Positions 10,222 through 18,410 of a stretch of DNA of 18,410 nt are shown piece after piece (the first letter of the stretch is position 1; each line of letters opens with the position of its first letter). The notes under the pieces are model-generated. The model was not told the DNA's origin. It saw nothing but the letters and a program-made list of their open reading frames with translations, and searched no databases. The DNA is from Karstenula rhodostoma CBS 690.94. Lineage: Eukaryota > Ascomycota > Dothideomycetes > Pleosporales > Didymosphaeriaceae. The position numbers and the translations under genes are program-made. The stretch spans positions 1,030,556-1,048,965 of the forward strand of contig MU001509.1 of assembly GCA_010093485.1 (NCBI GenBank), given 5' to 3'.

Positions 10222-10508
10222 TATTAGATTACGTGTATATATTATTACCTATAGTATAGTATACTTACTATTATAGTAAGTTATAGTAACTACTAGTAGT
10301 AGTAGGTAGTAAATATAAAAGGAGAGGCTAGGATATTTTATACTATTAGGACTAGTATAGGGTACTAAGGCGCTATTTTAAGGGTATATCTTAGCTAGAC
10401 TTAGAATAATAATTAATTATAATAATTTATATAATTATATAATATATAACTAACCTATCTATATCTATAGTTTATAGTAATCTATTATTATTTATAGTAA
10501 ATCTAATA
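10222..10508 (+). repeat. 5' LTR of element Z (287 bp)
   Basis: It begins TATTAGA and ends TCTAATA, a 7-bp terminal inverted repeat and a RIP-altered TG...CA. Compared with 15469-15755 there are no gaps and 9 differences, all C/T or G/A: 10232, 10233, 10235, 10264, 10296, 10313, 10361, 10371, 10372. In 8 of 9 the 5' copy has the C or G, so it escaped more RIP, mostly at CpG (ACGTG at 10231-10235, GGCGC at 10369-10373). Confidence 0.95.
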
Positions 10509-10600
10509 ATTAAGAGTCTTACTACCTTATTACTAACCGCACGTGCTAAATAATATAGCACTACCTATTAGACTTATAAAGACCTTCTTTACTACCTCTA
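10509..10600 (+). other. Leader of element Z with small hairpin
   Basis: This should hold the tRNA primer binding site just after 10508, but the sequence (ATTAAGAGTCTT...) could not be matched to a tRNA 3' end after RIP. At 10539-10546 lies the palindrome GCACGTGC. A 6-bp stem GTGCTA (10543-10548) pairs with TAGCAC (10556-10561). Three CpA/TpG escapes fall in this short stretch. Confidence 0.5.
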
Positions 10601-11900
10601 TATAGTATATAAAATAGCTAATAGTACTAGAAATATAAGTAAAAGCTAACTAAGTATAGTATATATTTAACCTAACTAATAGTAAGGTACTAAAGCTATA
10701 ACTATAAGTACTATAGCTACTAGACTTATATTAATTTATATATAATAATAATCTAATACTAAGTAGCCTATATATTTTTATAAATATATAAAAGTTATAG
10801 TAGAACTTATAAGTTAAATACTATAAACTATAATCTAATTAGTATAAAATAGAACTAGTAGAATATTATATAGAGGTATAAAGAGTAGAGAAGCTTATAT
10901 TATACCTATAAAGTTCTATTATAGCTAACCTATTTAATACCTACTACCTTCCTAAAAAACTATATAAAGAATAGATCCTCCTTATTATAAAAAAAATAGG
11001 AGTTAATAATAAAAAAGTAAAGCTATAAGCGCGATATAAATACCTATATATTATTTAAAGTATTAAAAGGTTAACTAAATAGGACCTCTAGCTAGCTAAA
11101 TATAATTATATAGTATCTATTACTAAAAGGTAAGGCTATATAGAGAGTATAGATAATATAATTATTCTTAATAATTTTATAAGAAGTATTATAGTACTAG
11201 ATAAAGTATATACTACTACTTTTAAATAGGCCCTCTAAAATAAATAGGAGATAATATACTAAGATATAATAAAGAGGTTTAGACTCTATATAGAGTACTA
11301 TTATCTAGTTAAGACTATAATTAAAGCTATATTTATTATTAGAGAAGAATTAAATACTAGTATTAAAGGGGATATCTTTTATACTAGTAATAGTATACCT
11401 ATATAAATATAAAATACTTAAAAATAGGGATAAAGTATAATAATATCCTTATAGAGATTATATAACTTTAATTTACTTATACTATATAGGTAAGAATCCT
11501 TTATACTATATAGGTAAAACTCTATACTATATAGATAGAATACCTCTATACTATATAGATAAGGAGGTTATAGAAGGAATAAAATACCTTACTAGTAAAT
11601 AAAAAATTAAGGTATAAATAAAGAAAAGTATTCTATATATTCTATAGAATATATACTAAAGGATTACTACTATACCTTTCTAGAAAAAGCTCTAGTATAG
11701 TAGAAACTATAACTAGGATAGAATAGTTTTATTAAGTATAATATCTAAAATAATCCCTTAATATAAGAATAGATATATATATCTAAATAAGTATAATCTA
11801 GAATACTATAAATTAAATAGTTATATACTTCTATACTAACCTAAATATTAGAGACTAGTAATAAGTAACTAGAAGGATAGAAAATTACTATAATCCCTAT
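10600..11900 (+). pseudogene. Copia Gag part of element Z
   Basis: In the pol frame this region reads as a Gag-like protein broken by TAA/TAG. DL-stop-LAKYNYIVS lies at about 11083-11115 and IREELNTSIKGDIFYTSN at about 11338-11391. It is followed by an in-frame tandem repeat (11478-11570). No intact zinc knuckle was identified. Assignment as Gag rests mainly on position upstream of integrase and on frame continuity; boundaries are approximate. Retained CpG at 11031-11034 marks less mutated spots. Confidence 0.6.
11478..11570 (+). repeat. Four in-frame imperfect tandem repeats in Z gag
   Basis: The core TATACTATATAG starts at 11478, 11502, 11523 and 11547. Spacings are 24, 21 and 24, all multiples of three. 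In the gag-pol frame each unit reads ILYR-stop, the stop probably a former Gln (CAA/CAG), giving a short LYRQ-type peptide repeat between Gag and the protease/integrase region. Confidence 0.75.
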
Positions 11901-12468
11901 AAACTTCTAAGTAACCTTTTAATCTAACCCTTATATATACCTACTATAAACCTTATTAATCCTTAACTTAAGTACTATATATTATATTTTTAATAATATT
12001 AATTAATTTATTTTACTCTAGCTATTAATACTAGGAGACTTTATATAGGTAGGTAATATATAGGTTTAGATATAAGGATATAGAAGCGTTTACCTTAGAC
12101 TATAAAGTTACTAGGGAAATAGTATAATTAGGCTTAATAATATAGCTTACTACCCTAACCTACTCTATAACCTAGTATCCTTTTAACTACTTAAATATTA
12201 AGGACTATAGTAGAATACTAAATTAGAACCTATAGTACTAAAATAGACTAATAATACTATTATAGTAGAACTATAAGAACTATATAATTAATAGGTACTA
12301 GAGTATAAACCTACTAATAGTATTTATACTATTATATAAAGTATAGTATATACTATATATAAGGTAATAATATATATAAAGTATAAGATAAAAACTATAA
12401 GTATAGCTATATAATATAAATAACTAGGCTATCTAGAACTAAATATACTTAAGTATTTAGTATAGCGA

Positions 12469-12483
12469 GCTAAGGGGGTATAT
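12469..12483 (+). promoter_or_regulatory. Internal copy of the Z polypurine tract (candidate central PPT)
   Basis: GCTAAGGGGGTATAT is identical over 15 bases to 15457-15471 at the 3' LTR. It lies in the coding region just before the integrase core. Ty1 is known to carry a second, central polypurine tract within its integrase-coding region, so the position fits. It could also be a coding coincidence (it translates as AKGVY). Confidence 0.45.
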
Positions 12484-14388
12484 ATTAAAAGTATCCCTAT
12501 AGTAAAATATAATATCTATAGACAAGCTAAATTAAAATAATAGATTAGATATATACCTTAACTAAATAATTAAGGATCTAGCGAGTATATTATAATTAAC
12601 TTTTATAACTTTAAATCTAATAGCTCTACTAAAGAGAAAAGCTAAATATTAATTACTAATTAATACTCTAGCTATATATAGGACTTCTACTTTAAAGATA
12701 ACTATCTAGTAAGGACTATTATTAAGGTACTTAGTAGCTTTATACTATTTATAAAAGTATAGTTTAGTATAATAGTTAAGATTATTAAATTAAATAATAA
12801 GATCTTTATAGTAAAAGTAGATATTAAACACTAGTATATAAGCTAAGATATTAAAATTAAGCCCTTAGTACTAAATATATAAGTATAAAATAGAGGAGCT
12901 AAATACTTAGAGGATATAATAAAAGAAAAAGCTTATATAATATAACTTAACGCGAACCTTCTATAGGAAATATAGCCTAAGATTACTAGGGCTACAGTAT
13001 ATCTATATAATTAAATACTAAATTATAAGAATTACTAGTACTTACTATATAAGGTATTCTTTATAATAGTTATCCTTATTAATAGAATAATAACTTAGCC
13101 TTAGAAACTAAACCTAGTATACCTTAAAGTATATAAAAATAAAGCCTTTACTATAACTAATAATATATAGTATAGGAAAAGTAAGCTATAGAGACTTAAT
13201 CTAAAGGTATAGATTAAATACCTTATAGAATACTAATTAATAAATATCTAGCATATATAGATTCTATTACTATTAAAAATAATTAGTATCTATAATATTA
13301 TATTTAATAAAGATATAGTATTTAATAGAATATAGGAAGAGCTTATAGATAACCTTATATATAGTACTCTAGAAGAGATCGCGTTATAGGTTAAGACTAT
13401 AGAGAGACTACCTACTCTAATAACTAAACTAGAGATAACTTTATTCTATAAAGATAAGTTAGTTATAATAAGTTATAGTAACTTATAATAATAATAAGAG
13501 ATATTAAAAGAATTACTAAGGAGAAAATATAATAGTACCTACCTATTATTACTAATAATACTACTACTAGTTATACTACTAGTATAACTTATAATATAGA
13601 ATATACTATTACTAAAAGTATAAGTAATAGATAACTATATATAATAGCTAATAGTAGCTAGTATAAAAATTATACCCTAGATAATTATATTTATAGTAGG
13701 TACTCTAGTAGGTTATAAAGGTATATATAAAGGCTATAACCTTAATAAAGTATAAGTAAAATAAATACTTATAAAAAGATTAAAGCCTTATTAAAGCTAG
13801 CTACTACCACTACTAATAATCTAAACTAAACTTAAGGATTACCTAATAGGGGAATTATTTTAAGAAGCTAAACGCGAATACCTCGCTAGCTATTAATAAA
13901 TAAACTTATAGATAGAAGTACTATAGAGACTAATTAAATAAATAGGTTACTAAATCCTTAACTATATATAGGTATATACCTATAAACTTAATAAATACTA
14001 TTAATTTCTAAAGTATAAGGCTTAACTAGTTATATAAGAAGACTAGTAAAAGGATATTACTCTATAAAATATCTATATAGTAACCTTAGCTAATTAATTA
14101 TTCTATATACTTATAGCGATAGCTACTAGGTATAACCTTAAACTAAAATAATATAATATAACTAATATATTTATATATATAATACTTAATTAAGAAGTCT
14201 ATATAAGGATACCTATAGGGTACTAAAAAAGAGGTATAATCTTTAAACTATAGAAGGCCCTCTATAGACTCTAAATCTCGCCTAAGCTATAGTAGAAAGA
14301 ATTTACTATAATACTTAAAAGTATAGGTTTTACTATAATTCTATATAAACTATACTATATAATTAAGGATAGTATTATTATCTTCTTT

Positions 14389-14400
14389 TATATAGATAAT
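14389..14400 (+). other. RT active-site box YIDN of element Z
   Basis: TAT ATA GAT AAT followed by ATT ATT ATT. The Copia motif is YVDDI. Val to Ile (GTA to ATA) and the second Asp to Asn (GAT to AAT after T) are both TpG to TpA changes on the coding strand. The enzyme cannot be active. Confidence 0.92.
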
Positions 14401-15456
14401 ATTATTATTACTTATTACTAAATAAAGGAGGTAGTAGTAACTAAAGTAGTAGAACTACTTAAATAAAAATATACTATAACTAGAGGAGATAATCTATAAT
14501 AGTTCCTTAGTATAGAGGTTATCTAAAAATAAGACTAGTAACTTATATAATTATTATAAACCTTATATATTAAGAAGATCTAATAACTAGTAAATAAAAC
14601 TAATTACTACTATAATATACCTATAGCTAGTATAGAGCTTAAACCTTAAGAAGGTCTAGCCTTACTATTAGAGATTAATAAGTATTAATAAAAGATTAGA
14701 TTACTACTATTTATAGTAGTTATAATATAACTAAATATTACTTTTACTATATTATAGCTAGCCTAGTTTCTATTAAACCTAGGCTAAGTATATTAAAATA
14801 TTACTAATAGAGTATTATTATATCTCTTAGCTACTAAATATAAGGGTCTATAGCTTAGAGGTAGATTATATTTCTAGATTACTAGTAATACCTTATTTAC
14901 TAATAATATAATTAATAGGAAAAGCTTATAAGGCTATATAATTAAGTTATTTAATAGCCTAATAATATAGAGGGTAAATAAATAAAATACTATCACTACC
15001 TCTATAATAGAGGTAGAACTACTCGCTCTATTATAGGTAGCTAAGGAAACTATCTATATTTTAAGATTATTAAGGGAACTTAGAATTATATTACCTAGCT
15101 CTATAATTATAATATAATATAATAATTAATAAATAATTTACTTAGTAACTTAGAAAGTATTAAAACTCTAGACTAAGCTCTAATATATCGATATCTATAA
15201 TTACTAGCTATAATAAAAAGTCTCTATAGAAATAATTACTATTAAGTATATTAAGTTAGCTAAAATAATTACTAATAAACTTATAAAGGTATTACTAGTA
15301 AATAAATAGTTAGACTTCCTTAACTAACTTAGATTAGTTAATATAGAAAATTAAGAGGTAATAAGTATTATATTACTTAAAGAAATCTAAGACTATTTTT
15401 ACTAAATATTCTAAGCTATTACTTATAATCTAGCTTAGATAGCCTAGGGGTACTAA

Positions 15457-15468
15457 GCTAAGGGGGTA
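15457..15468 (+). promoter_or_regulatory. Polypurine tract of element Z
   Basis: GCTAAGGGGGTA directly precedes the 3' LTR start at 15469. It is the expected plus-strand primer site and it fixes the LTR boundary. Confidence 0.88.
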
Positions 15469-15755
15469 TATTAGATTATATATATATATTATTACCTATA
15501 GTATAGTATATTTACTATTATAGTAAGTTATAGTAACTACTAATAGTAGTAGGTAGTAAGTATAAAAGGAGAGGCTAGGATATTTTATACTATTAGGACT
15601 AGTATAGAGTACTAAGGTACTATTTTAAGGGTATATCTTAGCTAGACTTAGAATAATAATTAATTATAATAATTTATATAATTATATAATATATAACTAA
15701 CCTATCTATATCTATAGTTTATAGTAATCTATTATTATTTATAGTAAATCTAATA
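15469..15755 (+). repeat. 3' LTR of element Z (287 bp)
   Basis: An ungapped match to 10222-10508 at an offset of 5247 with 9 transitions and no transversions. It is the more heavily RIPed copy: ACGTG of the 5' LTR is ATATA here and GGCGC is GGTAC. Only one site (15560) keeps G where the 5' copy has A. Confidence 0.95.
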
Positions 15756-15760
15756 ATTTA
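15756..15760 (+). repeat. Target-site duplication of element Z, right copy (ATTTA)
   Basis: An exact copy of 10217-10221, immediately after the TCTAATA end of the 3' LTR. Confidence 0.85.
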
Positions 15761-16323
15761 AGCTATACTAAAGAATTAAGATAAGGATTAAAAGACTCTT
15801 TTTATATCTTTATAAAACTTCTACTTAATAACTAGTTCTTTTTCTACTCTCTTTACTTTTATTTCTACTCTATTTACTTCTATTCTATCTTTATCTACTC
15901 TTATTTCTATTTCTATCCCTACTCCTCTTATTTCTATTTTTACTTCTACTACTCCTATCCCTACTCTATTTACTTTCTAATAGGTCTATTTTATAGATAA
16001 TTAAAAGGTAGACTTATAGAAAGCTATATATACTTCTAAGTATAATATACCTACTCTTTATAAGTACTATACTTTATAGTAGCTCTATAAGGTAGGCTTA
16101 AGTATTAGTTATTATAGTATAGATTAGTAGTAGTCTAATTTTAATTACTTTAAAGAGTATCTATATAGTTATAATAGGTTTTTTAAAGCTAAGGAATCTT
16201 TTATTTATAGTTAGAGTAGCTTTAGATATAGGTATACTAGATACTCTAATATATTAGAAGTATAGTAGTATATTTAGCTTTATAAGCTCTTTAATTAGAT
16301 ACTTAATATATTTAAGTAGGATA
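15761..16323. other. Unassigned sequence right of element Z
   Basis: This continues the sequence interrupted by Z. After the pyrimidine-rich repeat (15835-15975) a plus-strand frame can be read to about 16323 with stops only at TAA/TAG, and the minus strand also reads protein-like (Lys/Glu/Gln-rich). Neither can be preferred without comparison. It may include the 3' LTR of element X, if X ends at the purine-rich tract at 16324-16365. Confidence 0.45.
15835..15975. repeat. Degenerate pyrimidine-rich tandem repeat
   Basis: The plus strand is built of imperfect TCTATTTCTACTC-like units (TTTACTTCTATTC, TTATTTCTATTTC, TACTTCTACTACTCC and so on), with no TAA/TAG in one plus frame over about 40 codons. 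It looks like a decayed microsatellite or minisatellite, or a Ser/Thr/Pro-rich (plus) or Lys/Glu/Gln-rich (minus) low-complexity coding repeat. Confidence 0.6.
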
Positions 16324-16404
16324 GATTTTTTTTATTTTTCCTTTATTTTTCTTTTATTCTCTAGTTAAAAAGTACTTTTTATAATTAAATCTAATAAATC
16401 TCTA

Positions 16405-18410
16405 TTTACTTTACTTCTTCTATATCTATAATTATAAAACTTATATCTTAAAGGTTAAGTAGCTATATAAATCTAGTAAACTACTACTTTAATAGTACTT
16501 TTATTAAACTATCTATAGGTATTTTACTTATTTTAAAATATAAAACCTTAAATAATCCCTTTATATACTTTTATTATAGCTATATATTCTAGATATTAAT
16601 ATATTAAAGGTATATAGTAATCCTTTTATTTTTTCTAATTATTAGTCTAATTATTTACTAGTTATTATAGTAGATTTACTAGAGTAATTCTAAGTCTAGT
16701 ATAAGTTTAGTAAAAAAGTACTTTAAAGCTATTACTTCTTTACTAATATACTCTAGAGCGAGAAGCTCTACTTCTATAGTTAAAATTATAATTATACTTT
16801 AGCAAGCTACTTTCTATAAAATAGCACTACTAAATAGTAGAGTAATATATCTATAGAATAATTATCTTATTAATAGATTATCTATAAAAGATATATCTCT
16901 ATAGATAAATAGGTCTAGACTATTATATCTACTAAACTAAATTACTTTCTAGCGTATTTTATAGAGGTATAGAATTACTTAATTAACTACTACTTTATAC
17001 TTTATACTTAGGTTAGTAAGGAAAAAGGATAGTTTTAATATAGTAAATATAATATCTAGTTATAGTATAATTACTATATATAATACTAATCTAACCTTCT
17101 CTTAATAACTCTTAATCTACTATAGCAATACTTCACCTTTACTCTTTTTAAGCTTATTAATTAAGAGAGGAGTAGGTAGGAAGCTACTAGCTTTATAAAG
17201 CTTAAATCTTTTTATAATCTTATTAATATATATATTATATATAAGTATAATTATCTAATTATCTTAATCTCTAATTACTTATACTCTAAGAAACTACTTA
17301 ACTAGTTCCTTATCTTTAATCTTATATTTATTTATAACCTTATTCTATAATATTTAAGCTTACTCTCTATAGTTATTATAATATAGAAGTAATATATTAT
17401 CTATATAGAATAGTACTAGGATTTTCTAATCTCTAGAAAGGAATAAATAAAGCTCTTCCTTTAAAGCTTTAAGCCCTTTAGCTCTAAGCGAGTAGGAAAA
17501 CTCTTTATACTAGAGAAATAGTAAGTCTCTTAAATTATAAAGAGCTTAATTTAATCTTATATATATTCCTAGTATCTTAAACCTATCTAGAAGTTTATAG
17601 GTTATAGGATTATTTACTATAATTATAGTATTTAGGAATACTCCTATAATATTATATTATTTAATCTTAAGGTTAAACTTTATAGTAATTACTATTACTA
17701 CTTAGAATAACCTTATTATAAGTATAGTAGTATAGGTTAAATATAGAATATCTTTTAGTTAAAGATTCCCTTTAATTATAATATAAGCTTTATAGTTTTT
17801 AAACTAACTATTTTAATTAAACTTATATATAAATATCTATTTTAATAGGAGCGAATATTTTATTACTTATAATTAGGGTAGCTTTATCTAAGTTTCTTTC
17901 TACTATAGGGTAGTAATCTCTTTAATTATAACCTACTTAAATAGCTTTCCTAAAGGATAGAAAAGTAGATATTTCTAGAGTATTAATTCTAGTAATAGCT
18001 TATCTCTATATAGATAAGCTAGTAATATTACTAGTTTTAATTTCTTAAGTATAGTTATTATAACTATTATATTTAGTATCTTATAGCCTTTATACTTATC
18101 CTAGGTTTTATCTACTCCTAGTATAAATATATATATAAAGTTAATTTAAAAACTATCTTTTAAAGATAAATCTACTATTAGTATATATATACTAAAATTT
18201 AATTTACCCCCTAGCTAATTATTATAATCTATATCTTATTATCTTAATTTTTAAACTAGTAAATACCTACTTATTAGTTAGTTAATCTTAGGTACCTTTT
18301 TTTAAAGTTATCTACTTACCCTACTTACTATAGGGAAGATATACTATTATCTTTAGCTTACTAGTAGATTTCTTACTTTATCTAGTAGTATAGAGTTAGT
18401 TATACTAGAT
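16405..18410 (-). pseudogene. Copia Pol of element X: RT and RNase H (partial, dead)
   Basis: Minus-strand motifs in one frame: a KEITTL..KET.IKLP segment (about 17927-17880) matching the start of Copia RT (a W-type substrate-binding stretch); LFYIDNILLL around 17413-17386, with the box YIDN (17407-17396) in place of YVDD; TIEVELLALE (formerly STTEAELLALE of RNase H) at 16780-16751; DSLIKVLLK (formerly DGLTKAL) at 16513-16487; and an end near LNLQDI...DIEEVK-stop at about 16460-16405. The last stretch is typical of the C terminus of this fungal Copia group. X differs from Z in sequence around every motif, so it is a separate family. Frame is unbroken from 17407 to 16513. The right side is cut by the window. 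Confidence 0.85.
17396..17407 (-). other. RT active-site box YIDN of element X
   Basis: The minus strand reads TAT ATA GAT AAT, then ATA TTA. It has the same two substitutions from YVDD as in Z, reached independently by TpG to TpA. It confirms Copia RT and loss of activity. Confidence 0.9.

Larger units (their letters stand above)
11900..15362 (+). pseudogene. Copia Pol of element Z: integrase, RT, RNase H (dead)
   Basis: Motifs in one frame: GAG-pre-integrase tail RAKGVYIKS...KYNIYRQAK (about 12466-12535); the integrase core with NFYNFKS (12598-12618), IKLNNKIF (12784-12807, formerly a DN motif) and RGAKYLEDIIKEKA (12892-12933), where the catalytic Glu is Lys at 12901-12903; VYLYN (about 12999-13013); RT box FFYIDNIII at 14383-14409, formerly YVDD; RNase H TEVELLAL (STTEAELLAL type) at about 15001-15030; NKLIKVLLVNK (formerly DGLTKAL) at about 15281-15315; and a LGLV-like end near 15345. 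In the family, integrase inserts the DNA copy and RT-RNase H makes it. Length and order are usual for Copia. A protease motif could not be pinned down. Confidence 0.88.
10222..15755 (+). mobile_element. Ty1/Copia element Z, structurally complete, RIP-degenerate
   Basis: A 5,534-bp LTR retrotransposon on the plus strand with 287-bp LTRs, a 5-bp target duplication, a polypurine tract next to the 3' LTR and a 4,960-bp internal region. Integrase precedes RT and RNase H, which is the Copia order. The gag-like region (codon starts 11083, 11341) and the pol motifs (12901 integrase, 14389 RT, 15010 RNase H) share one frame, as in the single polyprotein of many Copia elements. It is inactive: many stops, integrase Glu to Lys, RT YVDD to YIDN. 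It interrupts the 9288-16323 sequence and so is younger than it. Confidence 0.93.
1..18410. other. RIP-saturated AT-rich transposon block
   Basis: The whole window shows the base signature of repeat-induced point mutation, the premeiotic process of ascomycete fungi that changes C to T, mainly at CpA, in duplicated DNA. Seen directly: CpA and its complement TpG are almost eliminated (about 28 found by eye), TpA is greatly over-represented, and CpG is uncommon but clearly survives (543, 1076, 6905-6925, 9103). Stops are almost all TAA or TAG. TGA is essentially missing because it contains TpG. ATG starts are missing for the same reason, so no gene start can be called. Frames stay aligned over kilobases in all three pols, showing decay by substitution. 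The assignment to Pezizomycotina is an inference from RIP plus the element types. The species cannot be told. Confidence 0.93.
16324..18410 (-). mobile_element. Copia element X, 3' portion, runs off right edge
   Basis: This holds RT, RNase H and the C-terminal end of a Copia pol on the minus strand. Its gag and integrase would lie right of 18410. After the pol end (about 16405) comes a purine-rich stretch on the minus strand (16365-16326, GAGAATAAAAGAAAAATAAA and onward) that could be its polypurine tract. The next bases, TATCCTACTT from 16323, could then be the former TGTCC start of a 3' LTR. No second LTR copy is in the window, so the left boundary is unproven. Confidence 0.7.

Noticed and set aside
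10509..10530. tRNA primer binding site of Z
   Set aside because: It must lie here, but after C-to-T and G-to-A changes the sequence could not be matched to any tRNA 3' end with confidence.
10539..10546. GCACGTGC as an E-box promoter element
   Set aside because: A single 8-bp palindrome in a dead element leader gives no evidence of regulation. It is recorded only as a RIP-escape site.
10222..15755. DNA transposon with TATTAGA/TCTAATA terminal inverted repeats
   Set aside because: These 7 bp are the ends of each 287-bp LTR, and the interior codes for Copia integrase, RT and RNase H.
9650..16323. A long plus-strand frame that crosses the Z insertion site, with stops only at TAA/TAG
   Set aside because: In RIPed DNA every stop is TAA or TAG and can be explained away as a former Gln or Trp. 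Stop density here (roughly one codon in seven between 9650 and 10221) is not low, and no family motif was recognised.
16326..16365. Poly(A) tail marking X as a non-LTR element
   Set aside because: The upstream RT and RNase H motifs (YVDD type, TEAELLALE, DGLTKAL) are those of Copia, so a polypurine tract is the better reading.
1..18410. Mitochondrial, organellar or bacterial AT-rich DNA
   Set aside because: The composition is explained by specific loss of CpA/TpG, CpG persists, and the content is nested nuclear LTR retrotransposons.
1..18410. CRISPR array, tRNA or rRNA genes
   Set aside because: No evenly spaced identical repeats with unique spacers, no cloverleaf-like segment and no rRNA-like conserved stretch were seen. 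The direct repeats are LTRs and one short coding repeat.

Overview
This window is a block of degenerate transposable elements from a filamentous ascomycete (Pezizomycotina) that has undergone repeat-induced point mutation (RIP) almost to saturation. The main evidence is direct: CpA and TpG are nearly absent on both strands. I found only about 28 by eye in 18.4 kb. CpG and other C/G-containing dinucleotides persist at a low level. The DNA is strongly AT-rich, and every reading frame is full of TAA/TAG stops. No intact protein gene, tRNA, rRNA or CRISPR array is visible.

Layout, left to right. (1) 1-666: minus-strand remnant resembling the gag region of a Ty1/Copia element (Y), running off the left edge. 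(2) 667-9287: a Ty3/Gypsy chromovirus on the minus strand. A 206-bp direct repeat at 667-872 and 9082-9287 marks its LTRs. Gag lies at about 9000-7300, with the relic of a CCHC zinc knuckle at 7414-7455. Pol follows with protease, RT, RNase H, integrase and chromodomain, down to about 1560. Every gag and pol motif I checked lies in one reading frame, so decay was by substitution and not by indels. (3) 9288-10221: 0.9 kb I cannot assign. (4) 10222-15755: a structurally complete Ty1/Copia element (Z) on the plus strand. It has 287-bp LTRs, a perfect 5-bp target-site duplication (ATTTA), terminal TATTAGA/TCTAATA and a polypurine tract abutting the 3' LTR. (5) 15756-16323: the continuation of the interrupted unassigned sequence, including a pyrimidine-rich repeat. 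(6) 16324-18410: the 3' half of another Copia pol (X) on the minus strand, running off the right edge.

Z inserted into the 9288-16323 sequence after that sequence was in place. The order of the Gypsy insertion relative to X and Y is unresolved, because its right LTR is shorter than its inferred left LTR and the flanks show no target-site duplication.

No element can be active. The RT active-site box has lost acidic residues in all three pols (YINN in Gypsy, YIDN in Z and X), and the integrase Glu has become Lys in Gypsy and Z. I found no new defence or metabolic system. The most testable points are the non-random sequence context of the few CpA sites that escaped RIP, their overlap with small inverted repeats, an internal duplicate of Z's polypurine tract, and the unresolved junction at 9287/9288.
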